A stretch of DNA of 5,218 nucleotides, taken from NCBI GenBank assembly GCA_007116295.1, contig SKIS01000012.1:1-5218 (forward strand), given 5' to 3'. The notes under the pieces were generated by a model. It did no database searches. It saw only the letters and a program-made list of their open reading frames with translations, and was not told the DNA's origin. The DNA is from Candidatus Woesearchaeota archaeon. GTDB lineage: Archaea > Nanobdellota > Nanobdellia > Woesearchaeales > 21-14-0-10-32-9. Position 1 is the first letter of the stretch; each line of letters starts with the position of its first letter. Shown one piece after another: positions 1 to 5,212 of the stretch. Made by a program: the position numbers and the translations under genes.

Positions 1-929
1 TCTCCGCCGATTGGAAAGGTGAAAAAAGGATATGTGTGTCCGAAATCTACATCGTATAACACAGGTGTGTTTTGTAGCTGTTTTTTTGTTTTTAATATTT
101 GCCGTATTTCTTTTTTTGTTATTTCTGATCCTTTTTGGAACCTTCCTATAACTAATGCTTTTATTTTCTTTAATTGTGTTAATTGTAAAAGCGACTGTAG
201 ATCTCTATCAAAGTTTAATGCTTTCGCTTCAAAGTCATCTTCTAAGAATAGTATTTTATCATTTATATCAGGCATATAAGGCGTTCCTTGAAGAAGATTT
301 AGTGTGCAAAGGTTTCCTCCAATAAGTGTTCCTTTTGCTTTACCGGGGTTGTATACTTGGGTTTTGTTATTTGGTAAGAACTCTCTGTTTTCTTGATCAA
401 AGTACCATTCGTCATCGCTCCATTTTTCACTATCTTTTATTTCTATTTCTTTTGTTTCAAAAAATGTTTTCTTGAAATAGTCTAATGTGTATTCAAAACC
501 TTTTTTTTGTGAAAAAGTAGCGTAGTGCGGACCCGAGTATGTTACCAACCCTGTTTTTTTTAGTATTGCGCCTTGGAGCACAGTTATATCAGAGTAACCG
601 CAAAATATTTTAGGATTATTTTTTATTAAGTCATAATCTAAATGGTCCAGTAATTGGTTGGCGTTGTGACCACCAAGAACAGTTATTATTGCTTTCACAT
701 TTTTGTCTTTGAAAGCTTCATGTATATCCTCCACTCTGGATTTTATGCTACTAGACATAAACATGTCTAATTCTTCTACATTTTTTGCAAAAGTTACTTT
801 CAAACCCAAGGATTCTAATCTTTTTTTTGCTAATTCTCTTTGCTCTTTTGATATAACGCTAAAACTTGTGCTTGGAGCTATTACTCTTATCTCGTCTCCA
901 ACACGTAGCTTTTTTGGATAAATATACAT
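1..929 (-). CDS. S66-family serine peptidase, MccF/LD-carboxypeptidase type (3' end cut by window edge)
   Basis: The reverse strand reads open from ATG at 929 to the left edge, giving 309 residues with no stop. Family S66 serine peptidases include LdcA, which trims murein tetrapeptides, and MccF, which cleaves the amide bond of microcin C-type aminoacyl-nucleotide toxins. The family pattern is clear: an N-terminal RVIAPSTS segment, GGHNANQLLD at residues 86-95, and the nucleophile elbow GYSDIT with Ser113. The likely triad is completed by Glu230 in LFLEDD and His298 in DFGHTYP; the 117 and 68 residue spacings resemble MccF. Trp170 and Trp175 in a WSDDEW stretch recall the nucleoside-binding tryptophan loop of MccF and favour that subgroup over LdcA. 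No signal peptide or membrane segment is seen, so it is probably cytoplasmic. About 20-40 C-terminal residues are missing. The start is chosen because a TATA box lies 26 bases upstream and no ribosome binding site is present. Family is confident; substrate is inferred. Confidence 0.93.
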   Translation of the reverse strand, partial: MYIYPKKLRVGDEIRVIAPSTSFSVISKEQRELAKKRLESLGLKVTFAKNVEELDMFMSSSIKSRVEDIHEAFKDKNVKAIITVLGGHNANQLLDHLDYDLIKNNPKIFCGYSDITVLQGAILKKTGLVTYSGPHYATFSQKKGFEYTLDYFKKTFFETKEIEIKDSEKWSDDEWYFDQENREFLPNNKTQVYNPGKAKGTLIGGNLCTLNLLQGTPYMPDINDKILFLEDDFEAKALNFDRDLQSLLQLTQLKKIKALVIGRFQKGSEITKKEIRQILKTKKQLQNTPVLYDVDFGHTYPFFTFPIGG

Positions 930-950
930 ATTTGTTCATCTAGTTGTTTT

Positions 951-960
951 ATTTATATAC
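951..960 (-). promoter_or_regulatory. TATA box of the S66 peptidase gene
   Basis: The reverse strand reads GTATATAAAT here, a good archaeal TATA element. Its centre is about 26 bases from the ATG at 929, which places the expected transcription start on or next to the start codon. A leaderless mRNA is therefore likely. The element lies 22 bases beyond the tRNA 3' end, so the peptidase probably has its own promoter, although read-through from the tRNA cannot be excluded. Confidence 0.6.
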
Positions 961-966
961 TTTTTT

Positions 967-980
967 AAAATTAAAGAAAT
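967..980 (-). terminator. T-rich tract after tRNA-Gly
   Basis: Just past the tRNA 3' end the reverse strand reads ATTTCTTTAATTTT. Archaeal RNA polymerase commonly terminates at oligo-T tracts without a hairpin, so this could end the tRNA transcript before the peptidase TATA box. The window is AT-rich throughout, so the evidence is weak. Confidence 0.35.
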
Positions 981-981
981 A

Positions 982-1053
982 TGCATCGGCCGGGATTCGA
1001 ACCCGGATCACCGGCTTGGAAGGCCGGGATAATAGCCATTATACTACCAATGC
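982..1053 (-). tRNA. tRNA-Gly(TCC): tRNA-Gly, anticodon UCC
   Basis: The reverse strand folds into a complete 72-base cloverleaf with no intron. The acceptor stem pairs GCATTGG with CCGATGC (one T-G wobble). The anticodon stem pairs CCGGC with GCCGG around the loop CTTCCAA, giving anticodon TCC, which reads GGA and probably other GGN glycine codons. The T arm pairs CCGGG with CCCGG around TTCGAAT. The D arm holds the GG pair but its stem is weak, with only about three pairs including one wobble. The variable loop is four bases. The discriminator is A, as expected for archaeal tRNA-Gly. The 3' CCA is not encoded, so it must be added after transcription. The gene is divergent from glyS, whose product should charge it. 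Confidence 0.97.
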
Positions 1054-1064
1054 TTAAAATAAGG

Positions 1065-1083
1065 AAAAACAAATATTGTTTTT
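1065..1083. repeat. 19-base near-perfect palindrome, possible operator
   Basis: AAAAACAA (1065-1072) and TTGTTTTT (1076-1083) are exact reverse complements separated by ATA. The element lies 12-30 bases upstream of the mature tRNA 5' end and overlaps the tRNA TATA box, a position where a bound protein would block transcription factor access. Chance occurrence in such AT-rich DNA is quite possible. Confidence 0.35.
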
Positions 1084-1086
1084 AAA
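1079..1086 (-). promoter_or_regulatory. Candidate TATA box of tRNA-Gly
   Basis: The reverse strand reads TTTAAAAA, centred about 29 bases upstream of the mature tRNA 5' end at 1053. Archaeal tRNA genes use the same TATA/TBP/TFB system as protein genes, so this is the expected place. It would give a transcript starting at or only a few bases before the mature end, leaving little leader for RNase P to remove. Confidence 0.5.
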
Positions 1087-1091
1087 CGTTG

Positions 1092-1105
1092 TGATTTTTT
1101 AATCA
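1092..1105. repeat. Short inverted repeat upstream of the glyS TATA box
   Basis: TGATT and AATCA flank four T residues, forming a 14-base symmetric site. It ends five bases before the glyS TATA box, where the B recognition element would lie. It could be a regulator site or simply a chance palindrome in AT-rich DNA. Confidence 0.25.
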
Positions 1106-1110
1106 TAAAT

Positions 1111-1118
1111 AATATAAA
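1111..1118 (+). promoter_or_regulatory. TATA box of glyS
   Basis: AATATAAA is centred 27 bases before the ATG at 1142, the usual distance from TATA centre to transcription start in archaea. This predicts a leaderless glyS mRNA. No GGTG or GGAGG-like site precedes the ATG. The box also argues against the internal ATG at 1172, which would be 57 bases away. Confidence 0.6.
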
Positions 1119-1141
1119 CGCACAATATCTTCTTTGGTTGT

Positions 1142-2653
1142 ATGAGTAAAAATAAAGATAAAGAAGTTTTTATGAAGGAATTTACTAGTTTTGTTCAAGA
1201 TAAAGGCCTTGTCTGGGGCCCCAGTCCTGAGATTTATGGAGGAATATCAGGTTTTTTTGATTATGGACCTATAGGTAAGTTATTGAAAAATAAAGTGGAA
1301 AATTCTGTTAGAAAAATATTTTCTAGTAATGATCTTTGGGAAATAGAAGGCCCTACTGTTATGTCCGATAATGTTTGGAAGGCCTCAGGTCATCTAGATA
1401 CTTTTACTGATCCTATTATAATGACTAAGGATAAAAAGGAAAGTTATAGAGCAGATAAGCTTTTGGAAGAGCAAGGAATAGTCATCCCTGATTTTAGTGA
1501 AAAAGAGCTTTTGAATTTGATCCAAAAGCACAATATTAAAGCTCCAAATGGCAAAGAATTAGATGATGAAATAACTCAACAAAGCCTTATGTTAAAAACT
1601 CATGTTGGTGGTTTTGAGGCTTCTTTAAGACCTGAAACAGCAACTGTTACCTATCTTCCTTATCCTAGATTATATAATCATTTTAGAAAGAAGCTTCCTT
1701 TTGGAGTTTTTCAAATAGGCAAGGCATATAGAAATGAAATTTCTCCTAGACAAAGCGTTATTAGAGGGCGAGAATTCACCCAAGCAGAAGGCCAAATATT
1801 TATCGATCCAAAAGAAAAAGATAACTGGGAAAAATATGAAGATGTGAAAAACCATATTTTACCTCTTTGGACTAAGGATCAGCAATTAAAAGGAGAAAAT
1901 CTTAAGCCCATGAGCATTAAGAGTGGTTATGATAACAAGTTTTTTGGAAGTAAGTCTTATGCTTGGTGTGTTTGGCTTGCTTATGAGCAGTTTACTTCTA
2001 TGGGCATACCTAAAGAGAGAATTAGGTTAAGACAGCATTTGGATGATGAAAAAGCTTTTTATGCAGCCGATGCATGGGACATAGAAGTTCATTTGAATAG
2101 TTTTGGCTGGATTGAGTGCTGCGGTATTCATGATAGGACTGATTATGATTTAAAATCTCACTCTGAAGGTTCGGGTCAAACTTTAGAAGCGATTAGAGAT
2201 AATGGAGAGAGATTTATACCTCATGTTTTAGAGATAGCTTTTGGAACCGATAGGCCTACTTTTGCTTTAATAGATATTTTTTATGAGAGAAAAAAAGAAA
2301 GTGAAGGAAAAACTACTTTTAGTTTGCCTTACCACATGAGTCCTGTTGAAATAAGCATTTTTCCTTTAATAAAAAAAGAGCCTTTAAAAGACTTGGCTAA
2401 GGAAATTAAGCAAAACTTAGAAGGAGAATTTATTGTTGATTATGATGAATCAGGAAGTATTGGTAAAAGATATCTTAGAAGTTCTACTATAGGTACCCCT
2501 TTTGCAGTAACAGTAGATTTTGATTCTTTGGAAACAAAAGATGTTACTATTAGAGATAGAGATAGTGAAGATCAAAAAAGAGTTAAAATAAAAGATCTGA
2601 AAAACGTTTTTAGAGACTTGTTTTCATCTCAAACTTCTTTTAAAGAACTTTAA
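1142..2653 (+). CDS. glyS: Glycyl-tRNA synthetase, archaeal/eukaryotic single-chain class II type
   Basis: This enzyme attaches glycine to tRNA-Gly in the cytoplasm, using ATP, normally as a homodimer. Class II features appear in order: motif 1 region at residues 33-91 with GFFDYGP and KASGHLDTFTDP; RPETA at 163-167; motif 2 with YRNEISPR (Arg197) and REFTQAE (210-216); WIECCGIHDR from 323; and motif 3 with FGTDRP (Arg371). The C-terminal anticodon-binding domain has SIGKRY (439-444), IGTPF (450-454) and a VTIRDRD segment. At 503 residues it is shorter than many archaeal homologues of about 550-570 and lacks the paired cysteines often seen after motif 1. Two sites deviate: the usual Glu-Pro-Ser of motif 3 is Glu364-Ile-Ala366, and the usual Asp-Glu before IGTP is Ser448-Thr449. 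The start at 1142 is set by the TATA box; Met11 (1172) is the alternative. The gene is divergent from tRNA-Gly. Isoleucine codons are about half ATA, unlike the permease gene downstream. Confidence 0.97.
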   Translation: MSKNKDKEVFMKEFTSFVQDKGLVWGPSPEIYGGISGFFDYGPIGKLLKNKVENSVRKIFSSNDLWEIEGPTVMSDNVWKASGHLDTFTDPIIMTKDKKESYRADKLLEEQGIVIPDFSEKELLNLIQKHNIKAPNGKELDDEITQQSLMLKTHVGGFEASLRPETATVTYLPYPRLYNHFRKKLPFGVFQIGKAYRNEISPRQSVIRGREFTQAEGQIFIDPKEKDNWEKYEDVKNHILPLWTKDQQLKGENLKPMSIKSGYDNKFFGSKSYAWCVWLAYEQFTSMGIPKERIRLRQHLDDEKAFYAADAWDIEVHLNSFGWIECCGIHDRTDYDLKSHSEGSGQTLEAIRDNGERFIPHVLEIAFGTDRPTFALIDIFYERKKESEGKTTFSLPYHMSPVEISIFPLIKKEPLKDLAKEIKQNLEGEFIVDYDESGSIGKRYLRSSTIGTPFAVTVDFDSLETKDVTIRDRDSEDQKRVKIKDLKNVFRDLFSSQTSFKEL

Positions 2654-2670
2654 ATTTATTTTACGATAGA

Positions 2671-2678
2671 TTTAAATA
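2671..2678 (+). promoter_or_regulatory. TATA box of the DUF4870 gene
   Basis: TTTAAATA matches the archaeal TATA consensus closely and is centred about 28 bases before the ATG at 2703, again predicting a leaderless transcript. It starts only 18 bases after the glyS stop codon. The T-rich bases between (2654-2663) may serve as a weak glyS terminator, so the two genes are probably transcribed separately. Confidence 0.6.
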
Positions 2679-2702
2679 TCTTATTTGTAAATTATTTAAT
2701 TT

Positions 2703-3017
2703 ATGGCACAAAAAGATAATACTTTAAATGTAATAACACACGTTTTAGGGCTTTTAACTAGTTGGTTAGGACCTTTAATTGTACTGTTAGTTACAAAGGA
2801 TAAGACAACGAAACAACACGCTAGGAAAGCATTAAATTGGCAACTTAGCTACATGATATACATGATAATAAGCTTTGTATTAATGTTTGTATTAATAGGA
2901 TTCTTACTAATACCAATAATAGCAATATTAGATATCGTGTTTTGTATTATGGCTGCTGTTAAAGCAGGAAAAAACGAACTTTGGGATTATCCTTTAGCAA
3001 TACCTTTCTTAAAATAA
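2703..3017 (+). CDS. DUF4870/Tic20-like small membrane protein
   Basis: The 104-residue product has three hydrophobic segments at about 10-31, 47-66 and 67-86 and matches the layout of the DUF4870 (Tic20-like) family. Diagnostic features are the loop KQHARKALNWQLS (37-49) after the first helix, where the family has a conserved H-x-x-K-A-L-N-x-Q pattern, the GFLLIPIIAILDIVF helix, and the C-terminal W-x-Y-P-L-x-I-x-F pattern at 94-102. The length is typical, so it appears complete. The biochemical role of the family is not established; relatives are found widely in bacteria and archaea. The gene has its own TATA box and a hairpin terminator, so it looks monocistronic. Family assignment is fairly sure; no function should be inferred. 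Confidence 0.88.
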   Translation: MAQKDNTLNVITHVLGLLTSWLGPLIVLLVTKDKTTKQHARKALNWQLSYMIYMIISFVLMFVLIGFLLIPIIAILDIVFCIMAAVKAGKNELWDYPLAIPFLK

Positions 3018-3040
3018 GTAATTGCTAAAACATTTTGTTT

Positions 3041-3078
3041 CCACCGAAAATTTTTTGGTGGTGAATTTTTCTTTTTTT
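3041..3078 (+). terminator. Hairpin plus T-tract terminator after the DUF4870 gene
   Basis: CCACCG (3041-3046) pairs with TGGTGG (3056-3061), including one G-T wobble, and the inner A and T runs can extend the stem. T5-C-T7 at 3066-3078 follows. This resembles a bacterial intrinsic terminator. In archaea the T-tract alone may suffice. It lies 24 bases after the DUF4870 stop codon and before the permease promoter, so it should separate the two genes. Confidence 0.6.
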
Positions 3079-3096
3079 ATTATAAATACTAATATT

Positions 3097-3104
3097 TTTA
3101 AATA
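3097..3104 (+). promoter_or_regulatory. Candidate TATA box of the lactate permease gene
   Basis: TTTAAATA is identical to the element before the DUF4870 gene and is centred about 24-25 bases before the ATG at 3125, consistent with a leaderless or nearly leaderless mRNA. A second good candidate, TATAAATA at 3081-3088, would give a leader of about 13 bases; no ribosome binding site is seen in that stretch. Sequence alone does not decide between them. Confidence 0.5.
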
Positions 3105-3124
3105 AGCAATCAAAAAATCTGTTT

Positions 3125-4621
3125 ATGATTGATTTCACCATATTTTTAGCAATAACACCCATACTTTTAATAATAGTGTTAATGTTAATGAGACTTCCTT
3201 TAAAGAAAGCTGCTCCGATAACGTTTTTATACACCTTAGTTCTAGCATATTTTTATTGGAAAGTAACCAATCCCGCACTATTTGGATCAACCTTAAGAGG
3301 TCTTCTAGTCGCAATAGATATAAGCATAATAATATTTGGAGCTCTATTTTTACTTGAGTTCTTAAAAAAAACAAAGATAATATATTCAATAGAAAACTAT
3401 TTGAGCACAATTTCTCCAGATGTAAGAATCCAAGCATTGCTACTTGTTTGGTTTTTTGGTAGTTTTATAGAAGGCGCCGCAGGATTCGGAACACCTGCGG
3501 CAATAATAGCTCCTTTACTGGTGGGAATAGGATTCCCTGTAATAACAGCTATATCAATAGCTCTTATAGGAAATAGCGCAGCAGTAGTTTTTGGAGCTGT
3601 AGGAACACCTATAAGAGTGGGATTTTCAGGACTCGAAGTAGCTGGAGTCGCCACACAAGCAGCGCTGATAAACATAGCAATAGGTCTTTTAGTGCCACTG
3701 GCAATTTTAGGAGTTTTAATATATAATAGCTCCCAAAGAAATTGGCAAAGATTTAAAGAAATAATACCTCTAAGCATATTATCAGGATTTCTACTTGTGG
3801 CTCCAAGCTATTTAGTTAGTTTTTTAGGAGAAGAGTTTCCTTCTCTTTTAGGACCCTTAATAGGGCTTATGCTAATGTTACTTGTGATAAAGCATAATGT
3901 ATTTGTCCCGAAGCATGTTATGAAGTTTAAACGAAAAGAGGAAAAGAAAGAAGATATAAATAAAGTTAAAGCCATACTGCCTTACGGACTCCTAGTGCTT
4001 TTTTTAATAATAGGACGATTTTTTTTAGGCTCAAAAAACATCAGCTTAACAAGCGAAATTCAGCATACGATAAACTTTTTCAACCCAGGCCTAGCGTTTA
4101 TACTAGCAATAATATTTTTTAGTTTTATATACAAAATAAGTTATAAAGAAATAAAAGAGCCATTAAAAAAATCTTTTAAAACAATAAAGACCCCCTTCAT
4201 AGTAATATTTTTCATAACAGCTTTCGTTCAAATAATGATAAATTCCTGGATAAACTTTAGCGGATTGGAAAGCATGATTATAACAATGACTAATTTGCTA
4301 AACCTAACACTTCTACCTTTCATCACGCCTCTACTAGGAGCTTTCGGATCTTTTGTGACAGGAAGTGCAACAGTGTCTAATATCTTATTTGGAGCTTTTT
4401 TCCAAAGCGCAGCACAAAGTGCAGGGCTTCAAATAAATAAAGTATTAGCACTACAAGTAATAGGTGCAGCGATAGGGAACATGATAGCACTAACAAACAT
4501 AGTAGCCGCTCAAGCAGCAACAGGAATAAGTGGAAAAGAACTAGACATACTAAAAATAACAATAATACCTTGCATCATATTATTAGTTGTCGCAGGAATA
4601 ATAGGAGGAATTATTTTATGA
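3125..4621 (+). CDS. lctP: Lactate permease family transporter (LctP/LldP-like)
   Basis: A 498-residue polytopic membrane protein of the lactate permease family (TC 2.A.14), whose characterised members carry L-lactate, D-lactate or glycolate with protons. Three family signatures are visible: SFIEGAAGFGTPAA at 113-126, NSAAVVFGAVGTPI at 150-163, and GSFVTGSATVSNILFG from 408. More than ten hydrophobic segments span the chain, with one charged cytoplasmic-type linker (about 262-281, rich in Lys and Glu) near the middle. E. coli LldP is 551 residues, so this is compact but has all signatures. In a fermenting archaeon it might export lactate rather than import it; that is inference, and no lactate dehydrogenase gene is in the window. 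Isoleucine is coded by ATA in about 64 of 76 cases by hand count. Its TGA stop overlaps the stop of the convergent gene. Confidence 0.94.
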   Translation: MIDFTIFLAITPILLIIVLMLMRLPLKKAAPITFLYTLVLAYFYWKVTNPALFGSTLRGLLVAIDISIIIFGALFLLEFLKKTKIIYSIENYLSTISPDVRIQALLLVWFFGSFIEGAAGFGTPAAIIAPLLVGIGFPVITAISIALIGNSAAVVFGAVGTPIRVGFSGLEVAGVATQAALINIAIGLLVPLAILGVLIYNSSQRNWQRFKEIIPLSILSGFLLVAPSYLVSFLGEEFPSLLGPLIGLMLMLLVIKHNVFVPKHVMKFKRKEEKKEDINKVKAILPYGLLVLFLIIGRFFLGSKNISLTSEIQHTINFFNPGLAFILAIIFFSFIYKISYKEIKEPLKKSFKTIKTPFIVIFFITAFVQIMINSWINFSGLESMIITMTNLLNLTLLPFITPLLGAFGSFVTGSATVSNILFGAFFQSAAQSAGLQINKVLALQVIGAAIGNMIALTNIVAAQAATGISGKELDILKITIIPCIILLVVAGIIGGIIL

Positions 4622-5212
4622 TTTTTTGTTTGAAATCATATACAAAAGTCTCTGAATGTAGTAACCTGGTATTACAAAGACAATAGATGCTATTAAAGGA
4701 AAAAAGTAAGTGTAAGAGTTAAAAGTGTAATCTTCAAATCCGCACATTTCAAATAGACAATTAATGTTAAGTTGTGGATCAGTAAAAAGTAAAGTAAAAA
4801 TTATTAGTAAGCCCCCATAAGCATATGTGTAATACAAACTTTTTTTATTTATATCAGTTTTGTAAGTGAAAGCTAAAGCCACGAATGTACTTAAAAAGTG
4901 AACAACTAAAGCCATAACTAAAAAGAAGCCTTGTAATTCTAAAACGTAATCAGTTACGCCGAATAAAAAATTTTGAGTGACTATAAAGTAAATTATATCG
5001 ATAGCCCAAACTATTTGCGCTATTAGTCCCGCAGATATTAATCCTTTAATCAGTTGGATTTTGTCAAAGAAAAAACCCAATGCTAAAAATAAAGGTATAT
5101 GGTTGCAAAACCAAATAAGATTAATGGTGCTAACATAGCCATGATTTGTTATTATGATTAGGATTTGTAAAATTAAAAAAAATATTCCTAAAAGCAAATT
5201 TTTCTTTTTCAT
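4616..5212 (-). CDS. Conserved-looking six-helix membrane protein of unknown function
   Basis: The 198-residue product starts MKKKN and has hydrophobic segments at about 6-22, 31-49, 55-78, 91-117, 127-143 and 168-188, ending in a basic tail. I cannot name the function. Helix 2 carries W34-F-C36-N37-H38, helix 3 carries W69-A-I-D72, helix 4 carries His105, and the loop after helix 5 has NINCLFEMC with Cys152 and Cys157. The W-x-C-N, W-x-x-D and N-I-N-x-x-F pattern reminds me of a family of roughly 200-residue unnamed bacterial integral membrane proteins, from memory only. The buried polar residues and the cysteine pair suggest a ligand, metal or disulfide site, which is inference. The gene converges on the permease, with the two stop codons sharing the six bases 4616-4621. 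Only six bases upstream are visible, so no promoter can be assessed. Product length and start look natural. Confidence 0.85.
   Translation of the reverse strand: MKKKNLLLGIFFLILQILIIITNHGYVSTINLIWFCNHIPLFLALGFFFDKIQLIKGLISAGLIAQIVWAIDIIYFIVTQNFLFGVTDYVLELQGFFLVMALVVHFLSTFVALAFTYKTDINKKSLYYTYAYGGLLIIFTLLFTDPQLNINCLFEMCGFEDYTFNSYTYFFPLIASIVFVIPGYYIQRLLYMISNKKS
4622..4631 (+). terminator. T-rich tract just after the permease stop
   Basis: TTTTTTGTTT begins directly after the permease TGA. An oligo-T run on the sense strand is the usual archaeal termination signal. It lies inside the 3' end of the convergent membrane protein gene, encoding Lys/Asn codons there, so the T-run is also explained by coding sequence. 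Confidence 0.35.

Noticed and set aside
19..921. Plus-strand open frames at 19-279 and 703-921
   Set aside because: Both lie antisense to the peptidase gene, which shows clear S66 family motifs throughout. Their translations are low-complexity Ser/Phe-rich with no recognisable motif.
937..939. Upstream ATG on the minus strand as an alternative start for the peptidase
   Set aside because: It is ten bases upstream of the ATG at 929 and therefore out of frame, and the spacing from the TATA box fits the ATG at 929 better.
1172..1174. Internal ATG as the true glyS start
   Set aside because: It is 57 bases from the TATA box and has no ribosome binding site, while the ATG at 1142 has the expected 27-base spacing. 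It remains possible because residues 1-10 are not a conserved part of the enzyme.
3057..3064. GGTGGTGA resembling an archaeal ribosome binding site
   Set aside because: No start codon follows at a suitable distance, the permease ATG is 60 bases away, and the bases are explained as the 3' arm of a hairpin.
3135..3437. Other minus-strand frames over the permease 5' region (3025-3234 and 3135-3437)
   Set aside because: They overlap the start of a well-supported gene and the hairpin terminator, and show only Leu/Lys-rich sequence expected from the antisense of a membrane protein.
3397..3777. Minus-strand 126-codon open frame inside the permease gene
   Set aside because: It is fully antisense to the conserved membrane core of the permease, and its Pro/Ala-rich translation mirrors the reverse complement of the Gly/Ala-rich transporter motifs.
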